Positions 17,843 to 26,239 of a stretch of DNA of 64,000 bases are shown piece after piece. The translations under genes and the position numbers were made by a program. The notes under the pieces were generated by a model. It ran no database searches and was not told where the DNA came from. It saw nothing but the letters and a program-made list of their open reading frames with translations. Within the stretch, counting starts at the first letter, position 1. Each line of letters opens with the position of its first letter. Source of the DNA: Brevibacterium sediminis (GTDB lineage: Bacteria > Actinomycetota > Actinomycetes > Actinomycetales > Brevibacteriaceae); NCBI RefSeq assembly GCF_013623905.1, contig NZ_JABKDD010000001.1, positions 896,134 through 960,133 of the forward strand, read 5' to 3'.

Positions 17843-19606
17843 TCAGCTCTGGCGGTCGCGAGCCGCACGGTTGACGGCCGAGACGACGGCCTTGAGCGAG
17901 GCCTTCGTGATGTTCGGGTGCAGACCGGCGCCCCAGACGACGCGGTCTTCGACGGCGAGTTCGACATAGGCTGCGGCGTTGGTGTCAGCGCCGGAGCCGA
18001 TGGCGTGCTCGGAGTAGTCCTGGAGTCGCACGTCGACGTCGAACTGGTCGATGAGGATCTTCACCAGCGCGTCGATCGGTCCGTTGCCGCGCCCTTCGTA
18101 GGTGCGTTCCTGACCGTCGACGATGAGGTCGACCTCGATGCGCTCCGCCGATGAGCCGCCACCGTCGACATTGCCCGATTCCGTGCGCAGACCGACGATC
18201 TGGAAGCGGCCCCATGCTTTCTCTGGGTCGTCGGCGGGCAGGTATTCGTAGTTGAAGATGCGGCGGATCTCCTCGGCGGTGACCTCGCCGCCGGCTTCGG
18301 TGTGCTGCTGCACGGCGCGGGAGAATTCGACCTGCATCCGACGCGGCAGGTCGAGTCCGTACTCGCTCTTGAGCAGGTAGGTCACTCCGCCCTTGCCGGA
18401 CTGCGAGTTCACGCGGATGATCGCCTCGTAGCTGCGGCCGAGGTCCTTCGGGTCGACCGGCAGGTAGGGCATGTCCCATTCCATGAGGTCGACGGGGGTG
18501 CCCTGGGCGTTCGCCTTCTTCTCACGGTCGGCGAAGGCCTTGTTGATCGCGTCCTGGTGCGAGCCCGAGAACGAGGTGAAGACGAGGTCGCCGCCGTAGG
18601 GGTGACGTTCGTGGACACCGATCTGGTTGCACTCGGTGACGGTGTGGATGACCTCGTCGATATCGGAGAAGTCGAGCTCCGGGTCGATGCCCTGCGTGTA
18701 CAGGTTGAGAGCGACGGTGACGAGATCGAGATTGCCGGTGCGCTCACCGTTGCCGAACAGGCAGCCTTCGATGCGGTCGGCGCCGGCCATCATTCCCATC
18801 TCCGCAGCGGCCACGCCGGTGCCCCGGTCGTTGTGCGGGTGCAGGGACACGGCCACTTCGTCGCGGTAGGGCATATTGCGGCAGAACCATTCGATCTGGT
18901 CCGCGTAGGTGTTCGGTGTGCCGCGTTCGACCGTGGCCGGCAGGTTGACGACGGTCTCGCGGCCGGCTGCCGGCTGCCACATGTCGAGGACGCTGCCGAC
19001 GATGTCGAGGGCGAACTCGGGTTCGGTGTCGACGAAGATCTCCGGCGAATACTGGTAGCCGAAGTCCGCGTCGGACAGCAGAGTCTCGGCGTGCTTCATC
19101 ACGGCCTGGGTGCCCTGCAATGCGATATCGCGAGTCTGGTCGAAGCCGTCTCCGTCGAAGCCGAAGACGACCTTGCGGAAGACCGGCGCGGTTGCGTTGT
19201 AGAGGTGCACGGTGGGCATCTTCGCGCCGACGAGGGATTCGACAGTGCGTTCGATGAGGTCCTCACGAGCCTGCGTGAGCACGGAGATCCGGACGTCATC
19301 GGGAATCGCGTCCTGTTCGATGATCTCGCGGACGAAGTCAAAGTCGACCTGGCTGGCGGCCGGGAATCCGACCTCGATCTCCTTGAAGCCGAGCTTGACA
19401 AGCAGATCGAACATCTTGCGTTTGCGGTCCGGGGTCATCGGATCGATGAGCGCTTGGTTGCCGTCGCGCAGGTCGGTGCTCAGCCAGCGAGGCGCCTTGC
19501 TGATGATCTGGTCGGGCCAGGTGCGATCGCGCATATCCAGCGCGATGCGGTCCTGGAACGACTTATACTTGCCGAACGGCATGGGAGAAGGCTTCTGCAG
19601 TTTCAT
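17843..19606 (-). CDS. leuA: 2-isopropylmalate synthase
   Basis: First committed enzyme of leucine synthesis; condenses acetyl-CoA with 2-oxoisovalerate. 587 residues, the long actinobacterial (LeuA type 2) form. The catalytic TIM barrel starts with [17 protein letters not shown] and includes [40 protein letters not shown] and [15 protein letters not shown]. The C-terminal LeuA dimer/regulatory domain begins near residue 440 ([14 protein letters not shown]) and mediates leucine feedback in this family. AGAGGAACA precedes the ATG. No obvious leucine-rich leader peptide was found on its strand, although a 10-bp stem hairpin (19,655-19,692) lies in its leader. Confidence 0.95.
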   Translation of the reverse strand: MKLQKPSPMPFGKYKSFQDRIALDMRDRTWPDQIISKAPRWLSTDLRDGNQALIDPMTPDRKRKMFDLLVKLGFKEIEVGFPAASQVDFDFVREIIEQDAIPDDVRISVLTQAREDLIERTVESLVGAKMPTVHLYNATAPVFRKVVFGFDGDGFDQTRDIALQGTQAVMKHAETLLSDADFGYQYSPEIFVDTEPEFALDIVGSVLDMWQPAAGRETVVNLPATVERGTPNTYADQIEWFCRNMPYRDEVAVSLHPHNDRGTGVAAAEMGMMAGADRIEGCLFGNGERTGNLDLVTVALNLYTQGIDPELDFSDIDEVIHTVTECNQIGVHERHPYGGDLVFTSFSGSHQDAINKAFADREKKANAQGTPVDLMEWDMPYLPVDPKDLGRSYEAIIRVNSQSGKGGVTYLLKSEYGLDLPRRMQVEFSRAVQQHTEAGGEVTAEEIRRIFNYEYLPADDPEKAWGRFQIVGLRTESGNVDGGGSSAERIEVDLIVDGQERTYEGRGNGPIDALVKILIDQFDVDVRLQDYSEHAIGSGADTNAAAYVELAVEDRVVWGAGLHPNITKASLKAVVSAVNRAARDRQS

Positions 19607-19654
19607 TGTTCCTCTAACTTAAGTTTCTCAGCGCTTGACCAGCATACGAGGACT

Positions 19655-19692
19655 CCGCGACGAGCGTGCTGTCCGTTCAGGACTCGTCGCGG
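19655..19692. promoter_or_regulatory. Hairpin in the leuA leader region
   Basis: CCGCGACGAG and CTCGTCGCGG form a perfect 10-bp stem enclosing a small inner stem GTCC/GGAC. It lies 50-85 bases upstream of leuA and, on the other strand, just upstream of a purine-rich AAGGAAGGAGGAGG box. It could be an attenuator element for leuA or the 5' structure of a small plus-strand transcript. Confidence 0.4.
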
Positions 19693-19712
19693 CAAGGAAG
19701 GAGGAGGAACCT

Positions 19713-19775
19713 ATGAGCCACACGATCACCGTAGTCCCCCTTCCGCGATCCGTCCGAATCCCGTCCACATCCTAA
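19713..19775 (+). CDS. Possible 20-residue ORF with a strong ribosome-binding site
   Basis: AAGGAAGGAGGAGG ends five bases before ATG 19713, which opens MSHTITVVPLPRSVRIPSTS and stops at 19,775. The Shine-Dalgarno is the strongest in this neighbourhood, yet the ORF points away from leuA into a convergent gene. It may be a leader peptide without a structural gene, an sRNA-encoded peptide, or chance. No homologue is recognised. Confidence 0.2.
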   Translation: MSHTITVVPLPRSVRIPSTS

Positions 19776-19799
19776 GATCGCCGAGGCGGCTCCCGGCTC

Positions 19800-21095
19800 C
19801 TACTTGAGGAAGTCGACCGAGGCGCGGCGGACGTTGAATCCGACTCCGGTGTCGTCGGATTTGCAGGTCATGCCCTCTTCGCTGGAGGTGCAGGTCATCC
19901 CCGCCGCGGAGATCGAATCCCCGTAGCCGAGGACACGTGCCGGGCCGTTGCTCTCGGGAGCCTCGACGCAGGAGAAGCCTGAGCCTTCCTTGTTCGCCAC
20001 GACGATGGAGCCCCAGTCGTCGAGCTTGCAGTCGTCGGGCTTCTCCGGTGGTGAGTACTCGTAGTCCTTGATCACGCAGCGCACTCGTTCGGAGTCGATG
20101 GTGCAGGCGATATTCCCCGACGGGGATGTGAAGGTCTCTTCGGCGACGGGAGCCTTCGAGCTGCCCGAATCGGACGGCTCGGGATCATCGGTCTGACCGA
20201 TCGACGGTTCGTCCGTGGGTCCGACTGTGGTGGTGTCGTCACCCTGGGTGGAGTCCCAGACGATATAGCCGACGATGCCGAGGGCAAGGATGAGCGCGAT
20301 GGCAGCGAGCACCCACAGCCACGCGGGGACCTTCTTCGTATCATTTCGCCGACCATAGGGGTCGTGCGGGCCGCCGGGATTCCCCGGTCCGCCGGGTCCT
20401 CCCGGTCCTCCTGGTCCGCCGGGTCCTCCGGGTCCTCCGGGACCGGCAGGTCCGCCCGGCGCATAGCCGGCGGCATAGGCACCGCTGTAGGCGGGAGCGT
20501 GGCCCGCCTGCCCGTATCCGGGCCCCGCGGGGCGACCGGTGCCGGGCTGAGCGTGATCGGGTCCCGCCGGCGACTGCACCGGCCCGGCAGCCTGCGGCTG
20601 AGATGCTGCGGCATGACCGGAAGCACCGAACTCTCCGCCCCACTGCCCCTGGTGCGGCTGAGGATCTCCCTGATGCGGGTGTGATTCGGGCTGCTGCGAA
20701 TGCGGCTCGGCCCGGTGCGCGTCCGCAGGCGCCGGCTGCGAGCCGGGCAGCGGGTTCCACTGCTTCGGAGCCGAGGGAGCCTCCGCAGCGGCGATATCGT
20801 CGGAGTTCACCTTGCGCGGCGCGGCCGGCAGCCCTCCCGTCTGATATCCATCGGCGGCGGCCAGTCCGCGCAGCTCTTCGAGGCTGAGCACCTCGGTGGC
20901 ATCGGTGCCGTCGGATTCGACCATCGACCGCAGCCTCTGCAGTTCTGCGGGAGTGAGTGCTTGGGTGGAGCCATCAGCGGCCGCGGACTCATCCTCGCCG
21001 ATGAACAACTGGGTTGTGATCGACTCCGGAGACTCCTCGGCCGGCTTCCGACGCCCGGGGCGCGGAGGATGGTTCGGCACAGGTGGAATGCTCAT
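19800..21095 (-). CDS. Single-pass membrane protein with Gly-Pro-rich cytoplasmic region and extracytoplasmic Cys domain
   Basis: 431 residues, unrecognised as a named family. Residues ~1-240 are hydrophilic and rich in Ala, Pro, Gln and His. They end in a collagen-like run of PGG/PGGPG triplets. A Lys/Arg stop-transfer (RRNDTKKVP) precedes one membrane helix (WLWVLAAIALILALGIVGYI). A Thr/Asp/Ser linker follows, then a ~110-residue outer domain with six cysteines (GNIACTI, VRCVIKDYEY, DCKLDDWG, GFSCVEAP, GMTCTS, GMTCKSD) likely in three disulfides. The outer domain resembles small actinobacterial secreted domains of unknown role. The Gly-Pro region is encoded by GGTCCTCC-type repeats that could vary in number. 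Confidence 0.75.
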   Translation of the reverse strand: MSIPPVPNHPPRPGRRKPAEESPESITTQLFIGEDESAAADGSTQALTPAELQRLRSMVESDGTDATEVLSLEELRGLAAADGYQTGGLPAAPRKVNSDDIAAAEAPSAPKQWNPLPGSQPAPADAHRAEPHSQQPESHPHQGDPQPHQGQWGGEFGASGHAAASQPQAAGPVQSPAGPDHAQPGTGRPAGPGYGQAGHAPAYSGAYAAGYAPGGPAGPGGPGGPGGPGGPGGPGGPGNPGGPHDPYGRRNDTKKVPAWLWVLAAIALILALGIVGYIVWDSTQGDDTTTVGPTDEPSIGQTDDPEPSDSGSSKAPVAEETFTSPSGNIACTIDSERVRCVIKDYEYSPPEKPDDCKLDDWGSIVVANKEGSGFSCVEAPESNGPARVLGYGDSISAAGMTCTSSEEGMTCKSDDTGVGFNVRRASVDFLK

Positions 21096-21155
21096 GGTGT
21101 CATTTTCGCATAGTCGCTACCGGCGAGTTCTCATGCTTCGTGAGATGATGACCTC

Positions 21156-21998
21156 ATGTCCGATGGAGTCCTCCGGCGCGCGGGAGTACCCGCGCTTCTC
21201 GCCTGCGCTCTGCTGGTGACCGCCTGCGGGGCCGATGCCGACGACGGCCCGGACGATCCCTCGGCGGTCGAGTCCGCCGGTTTCGCCGCTCCGGCACAGC
21301 AGACGAGCTTCGGTGATTTCGCAGCCCCGGCCCAGGACTCCCCCACCGGCGCCGACTCGGATTCGACTGCATCCGATCAGCCCGCCACCGAGGCGACCGG
21401 ACCGGTCCACCCCGTCCCTGTCCCCGGTCTGGCGAAGGAGTTCACCGACCAGATCCCGGCAGAGACCTCGCAGGTCCTCGTCGCGACCTCGCCGACAGCC
21501 GCTTCGGAGAAGTCGAGCCTGAGCTTCTATGAGTTCACGGACAGGAAATGGAAGAAGCTCAAGACCTTCGACACCCACAACGGCTCCAAAGGATGGCTGA
21601 AGGATCGCCGCGAGGGCGATAAGACCACCCCGATCGGAGTGTTCACACTCAGCGACGCGGGCGGTTTCAAGGCGAACCCGGGCACCGACCTGCCGTACAC
21701 CCAAGATAATCGTCTGCCCTCCTCGGCGACGGTGGCCTATGGGGCGGACTACGAATCGGTCTTCGACTACATCATCGCCATCGACTACAACCGCAGGCCC
21801 GGCACTCCGCCGACGGACAAGACCCGACCGATGGGCTGGGACAAGGGCGGCGGAATCTGGCTGCACCTCGACCACGATTCCGGCACGAACGGCTGCGTCA
21901 CCCTCGACGAGGCGGACCTCAAGTGGATCATGCGCACCATCGATCCGGACGCTAACCCGCGCATCGCCATGGGGCCGGCACCCGAAGTCAAGAAATAG
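21156..21998 (+). CDS. L,D-transpeptidase-like (YkuD-fold) lipoprotein
   Basis: 280 residues. The signal sequence ends in a lipobox (LLVTAC, Cys24), so it should be anchored to the outer face of the membrane. After a Ser/Thr/Pro-rich linker comes a domain of the L,D-transpeptidase catalytic type: DKTTPIGVFTLSDAGG, then GIWLHLDHDSGTNGCVTLDE with the expected Ser/Gly-Cys active-site cysteine. Such enzymes crosslink or modify peptidoglycan, though some members of this subgroup have no shown activity. The downstream GTG-start gene follows after 31 bases and may be co-transcribed. Confidence 0.8.
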   Translation: MSDGVLRRAGVPALLACALLVTACGADADDGPDDPSAVESAGFAAPAQQTSFGDFAAPAQDSPTGADSDSTASDQPATEATGPVHPVPVPGLAKEFTDQIPAETSQVLVATSPTAASEKSSLSFYEFTDRKWKKLKTFDTHNGSKGWLKDRREGDKTTPIGVFTLSDAGGFKANPGTDLPYTQDNRLPSSATVAYGADYESVFDYIIAIDYNRRPGTPPTDKTRPMGWDKGGGIWLHLDHDSGTNGCVTLDEADLKWIMRTIDPDANPRIAMGPAPEVKK

Positions 21999-22029
21999 CA
22001 GAGCCGAAGAAGCAGAAGAGCAGGAACCC

Positions 22030-22605
22030 GTGCGCCGTCTCATCCTCTCCCTCGTCCAGTCGATCAACGGATCCTTCGCCGAGAACGGCTGGTCGACCGG
22101 GGTGTCCACGGACGCCGACTTCCGGCGCTTCCTCGCCCTGCGACGCAGCGCGAACGCGATCATCGTCGACCGCCGCACCGCGCTGAATCCGCAGCTGCCC
22201 GTCATCAACGCCGCAGGCAAAACGCTGCAGCACACCCCCGTGCACGTGCTCACCGAGTCCGATCCGACCGCACTGCAGAGCGAGCTCGACGCCCGCGGCC
22301 TCGACTATCGTGCCCAGCACTTCACAGCAAAAACGATCACCGAGGTGGCTGCCTCGCTACCGACGGCACCCTCCCCCGAATCGGTACCGACCGATGAGTC
22401 GGTGCTGCTGTGCGAATCCGGTCCGAATCTCGCGTTCCGGCTGCTCGAGCACTATCCGGGCGCGGAACTGCATCTGAGCGTGAGTCCTTGCTATATCCGC
22501 ACTCCCGGCAGCCACTTCTCCGGGCTCGAGGCCGAGATCGATCTGCGCCTCATCGATGTGCGCACCGAGGACGACCAGGTCTTCCTCCGCTACACCCGCG
22601 CCTGA
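22030..22605 (+). CDS. RibD C-terminal/dihydrofolate-reductase-like protein
   Basis: 191 residues from a GTG start preceded by AGGA. The opening RRLILSLVQSINGSFAENGW and the later RRSANAIIVDRRTALNP match the reductase-type fold of RibD-C/DHFR-like proteins, which bind NADPH and reduce pteridine or pyrimidine intermediates. The usual NADPH-binding Gly motif is replaced by VLLCESGPNLAFRLLE. The reading frame continues further upstream inside the transpeptidase gene, but the start here is set by frame content. The substrate is unknown; these orphans are common in Actinobacteria. Confidence 0.7.
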   Translation: MRRLILSLVQSINGSFAENGWSTGVSTDADFRRFLALRRSANAIIVDRRTALNPQLPVINAAGKTLQHTPVHVLTESDPTALQSELDARGLDYRAQHFTAKTITEVAASLPTAPSPESVPTDESVLLCESGPNLAFRLLEHYPGAELHLSVSPCYIRTPGSHFSGLEAEIDLRLIDVRTEDDQVFLRYTRA

Positions 22606-22615
22606 GTCGAAGCAG

Positions 22616-23290
22616 TCAGCCGGCAGAGGTCCCAGCGTTCGCGTGGATCTCGGTGCTCACCTCGAAGCGATCGGGTGAGTCAAGGATCGCGGTGATCCCG
22701 TCGGCCACCTCGGTGAGTTGGACGGTTTCGACTCCCCCGGACAGATCATTGCGATCATCGCCGCCGATCGGAGCCATGATCCGCAGTTCGCGGAAGGCCA
22801 CACTCGTCGATTCCGCTGCGGCGACTTCGATGAGCATCTTCTGCGCGGCGCCGAAGACGCTGATCGCCCCTGACCCGGCCAGCGCTTCGACGCTGGCGAC
22901 GCCGTTGAGCGCCAGGTGGACGATTCCCCGGATCGCGCTCGTCCGGTCGGTGGCCAGGGACTGCGAGATCGCACAGGCTGTGAAGTGCCCGCGCAGGTAT
23001 GAGTCATAGTCCGCATCGAACTTCTCCAGACCTCGGTCGAGCACCGGTTCGTCGATGTACCACCCGCCGATGGCGGCGATGACGGCATCGACCGGCGGCA
23101 GGTCTCTGGAGGCGAGCGCCGAGGTGACCGCCTCCGGCTCGTCCAACCAGTCCGGCACAGTCACCGGTTCGTACGCCGTCTCCGTGTCCGGAGTGCGGCG
23201 GACGATGCCGGTGATTCTGTGCTGCGGACTGAGCTGCTGGGCGAGCCCGGTGCCGACGTGACCGGAGGCGCCGAAGAGGAGGATGTGCAT
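22616..23290 (-). CDS. NAD(P)-binding Rossmann-fold (SDR-like) protein
   Basis: 224 residues. The N-terminus MHILLFGASGHVGTGLAQQL contains the GxxGxxG dinucleotide-binding motif. Middle segments (VDAVIAAIGGWYI, IRGIVHLALNGVA, GAAQKMLIEVAAAES) fit an atypical short-chain dehydrogenase/NmrA-like protein. The catalytic Tyr-x3-Lys is not evident, since the Lys appears as AAQK, so enzymatic activity is uncertain. It is convergent with the RibD-like gene (11-base gap). Confidence 0.7.
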   Translation of the reverse strand: MHILLFGASGHVGTGLAQQLSPQHRITGIVRRTPDTETAYEPVTVPDWLDEPEAVTSALASRDLPPVDAVIAAIGGWYIDEPVLDRGLEKFDADYDSYLRGHFTACAISQSLATDRTSAIRGIVHLALNGVASVEALAGSGAISVFGAAQKMLIEVAAAESTSVAFRELRIMAPIGGDDRNDLSGGVETVQLTEVADGITAILDSPDRFEVSTEIHANAGTSAG

Positions 23291-23318
23291 GAGGCGAGTC
23301 TATGTCCCCTGCGTTCGG

Positions 23319-25035
23319 TCAGGTGAGATAGACCTTGACGCCCTGACTCTTCGTGTAGGTCATGTACCCGTGCTCGAAGTTCTGACGGATCTTGCCCGCC
23401 GAGGAGAACTGGTCCGTCTTCGGCAGTCCGAGCTTGCTGCGTTCCCAGCCGAGGGACTTCCACTTCTTGAGCATCTCGCCGCGCATCGGCTGTCCCTTCG
23501 TCGCCGACGACCACGTGATCATCCCGTTCTCGTAGTTCTGGTAGTAGGCGCTCTTGCGGTATTTGAAGGTCTTCTCATCGCTGCTGGGGTAGCCGAGGAA
23601 GCCCTTGGTGTATCCGGCGCGCTTGTACCCGTTGCGGATTCCGCCCTTGTTCAGGTGCGCCCCTGTCTTCGACGACCAGTACACGGTGCCCTTGGCGAAG
23701 CGCTGATAGGCGCCGTTCGGATTGGACAGCTTCCCTTCGAGGCTGCGGGCCTCGCCCGTCTGCGCTGAGTGCGACCGGTAGTACGTGCCGATGGCTCCCT
23801 TCACCGGATAACCACCGACATCGGACTGCATCGACTTCGCACCGGACCGGATCGATCCGAGTCGGGAGTAGAAGGCATTTCCCGGGCAGGCGGTGTAGCT
23901 CGTGTCCCGGTGGCCGGAGACCACATTGAGGCTGACCTTCCTGCCTTCGGGATACCGGCTCGTGCTTCCTCCGCCGGAGGTGAGCGTCATCTTTCCCGTC
24001 GGGTTGAAGGCGTACTGGTTGGCCTTCCACGCGATGAGCCGCTTGACCGAATTCTGGGCTGCCGTGCTCGGCGCGGACCCTGTGTAGGTGCCCAGCACGC
24101 TGATGCCGATCGTGTACGAGTTGTATCCGGAGGCGTGGGCTCCGGTCACAGACAGATCGATGCTGTCGGCACGGCCCTCGTAGATGGTTCCGTATTTGTC
24201 GACGAGGAAGTTGTACCCGAGGTCGCACCAGCCTCGTTCTTTCGTGTGGTACGCGAGGTAGCCGCGGATGATGCCCGGGGCCTGTGCCTTCGTATAGGAG
24301 TTCGATCCGGCGGTGTGGTGGATGAAGACGCCCTTCGAAGTCGACGTCTTGTCGGTGGTGCAGCGGACGAGCTTCTCGTCGGCGCCCCATTCGCGGCGGG
24401 TGACGATGTTCGCCCTCAGTTCGTGGTGGGACACCTGCGTTGTCGCCTTCTGTGCGGTGACCGAGGCGGACTTCTTCACTGCGGCCGCGTCGGCGCCGGT
24501 GACGGGGCTTGCGACGTTGGTCACTGCGAGGTCATTCGTGTCGGCGTTCTTCGCTGTCGCACGGATCTCCACCGAGGTGGAGTCGACCACGGGCACGGCT
24601 TCTGTCCGTCCTTCCTGAGCCGCTGCAGGGACCTGTTTGCCCTCAGCCGAGGAACGGTCAGGGCCGGCACCGTCGTCGGCCGGCAGGGTCTCCCACGAGG
24701 ACCAGCCGCCGGAGTCGCGGTAGCGAAGTTCGAGACGTGGGTCGTCTCCCGTCCACTTGGCTCCGATGACATTGACTTCGGAGTCTTTGAGTTTGAGTGC
24801 TGTGACCTTTGCCGGAGTGGCCGAATACGTCTTCGTCGTCGATCCTGCGTTCCGGCTCACCTGGGGAGCGTCCGCGGAGTCCGCTGCCTTGGTCGCTGCA
24901 GGCTCCGTCGGTGTATCCGAATCGGATGATTCCTTCGTCGGCGCGTTAGTCGGCGCGGGCTGCGGCTGGCCCCCGCCGTCGAGTGACGGTGAGCACCGCA
25001 GCCAGTGCGGGGGTGACAAGTCGGATCGGTTTCAT
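23319..25035 (-). CDS. Secreted N-acetylmuramoyl-L-alanine amidase (PGRP domain) with LGFP-type repeats; N-terminus frameshifted
   Basis: The mature part has a Pro/Thr-rich segment, a galactose-binding-like strand region, then a PGRP/amidase-2 domain (RREWGADEKLVRC, FIHHTAGSNSYTK, WCDLGYNFLVDKYGTIYEGR, VVSGHRDTSYTACPG with zinc-ligand His and Cys). At least three C-terminal LGFP-like repeats follow (FLGYPSSDEKTF and KLGLPKTDQFSS are examples) that bind the envelope. The signal peptide MKPIRLVTPALAAVLTVT starts at ATG 25,035 (AGAGGAAG upstream) but is in a different frame from the rest. A single-base shift is needed near 24,975-24,985, beside a GGGGG run. It is either a real frameshift mutation, which would block export, or a sequence error. 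Confidence 0.75.
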
Positions 25036-25326
25036 CGGGGCTGCTTCCTCTGCAGTCTGTCCGCCTTCTGGTTATCACGGACGCCAATGGGTTCGCGTCG
25101 CCGTCGACACTGCCTTGTCGGCGCCGCTGCGTCGCAGCACTCCTGCGACACTGATGCACAGATTAACGGCATTGCCAGTTTCTGTGAAGGTGACTCGCAA
25201 GTTCTATTCAGAATTTCACCTCCTTCGGACACGGCGATGTCACACTGCCCGCTCCGACTGCCCGGCCCACTCGCGCGATACGCTGGCACTCCACATTCCC
25301 CGCGTCCCCGTCGTCGAAGGACCCAT

Positions 25327-26205
25327 ATGGCTGATCGCCGCGAACTCACTCGACTCGAGGCAGTCCTCGACGCCTTCGCCGACCGCGTTCTCCCCCGCGT
25401 CCCCGCCGGGATGCGGGAGTTCCTCGCCTTCGGAATCAAACAGGCGTGGGCGTGTCTCTTCGGTGCTCTCATGCTCTTAGCGATCATCCTCACCGCTTGG
25501 CTCTACCCCGATGACGCGGCCATCGCCCGCAACGACTTCCTCGTCATCCTCGCCGTACTCATCCAGATCGGCATGCTCGTCGCTCGACTCGAGACCGGTC
25601 GCGAGCTCATCGTCATCATCGTCTTCCACATCGTCGGCACCGGAATGGAGATCTTCAAGACCGCCGTGGGTTCATGGAACTACGCCCCCGGCGGGGTCCT
25701 CCACATCGGCGCAGTACCGCTGTTCACCGGGTTCATGTACGCCGCCGTCGGCTCCTATATCGTCCGCGTGTACCGTCTCTTCGACTTGCGGTTCAGCCAT
25801 TACCCGCCGAGGTGGCTGACCGTGATCATCGCCGCCGCCATCTACCTCAACTTCTTCACCCACCACTTCATCGTCGACCTCCGACTGCTCCTCGTCTTGG
25901 CCACCGTCGTCGTCTTCTTCCGCTGCCGCATGTACTTCCATATCCATCGCAGGACACTGACGATGCCCGTGCTGCTGGCCTTCCTCCTCGTCGCCTTCTT
26001 CATCTGGGTGGCCGAGAACATCGGGACCGCGGCCGGTGCCTGGCTGTATCCGAGTCAGGACGACGGCTGGCACCTGGTGCCGCTGACGAAGCTGGTGGCC
26101 TGGTTCCTGCTCATGATGATCTCCGTCGTCCTCGTGACCTTCGTCCACAGACCCAGGCCGCCTGAGGTCCACAGACCCGAGCCTCCTGACACCTATACTT
26201 GCTGA
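25327..26205 (+). CDS. DUF817-family membrane protein
   Basis: 292 residues with about eight hydrophobic helices. AAGGACCCAT precedes ATG 25,327. Conserved stretches include FGIKQAWACLFGALML, FHIVGTGMEIFKTAVGSWNYAP, VPLFTGFMYAAVGSYIVRVYRLFDLRF and NFFTHHFIVDLR, with many His, Trp and Tyr residues at helix ends. The family is found in many bacteria but has no known function. It is followed after 34 bases by the acylase gene and may share its transcript. Confidence 0.8.
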   Translation: MADRRELTRLEAVLDAFADRVLPRVPAGMREFLAFGIKQAWACLFGALMLLAIILTAWLYPDDAAIARNDFLVILAVLIQIGMLVARLETGRELIVIIVFHIVGTGMEIFKTAVGSWNYAPGGVLHIGAVPLFTGFMYAAVGSYIVRVYRLFDLRFSHYPPRWLTVIIAAAIYLNFFTHHFIVDLRLLLVLATVVVFFRCRMYFHIHRRTLTMPVLLAFLLVAFFIWVAENIGTAAGAWLYPSQDDGWHLVPLTKLVAWFLLMMISVVLVTFVHRPRPPEVHRPEPPDTYTC

Positions 26206-26239
26206 GAACCGAAACTTCCAGGACGGCCGAAGGAGACTC

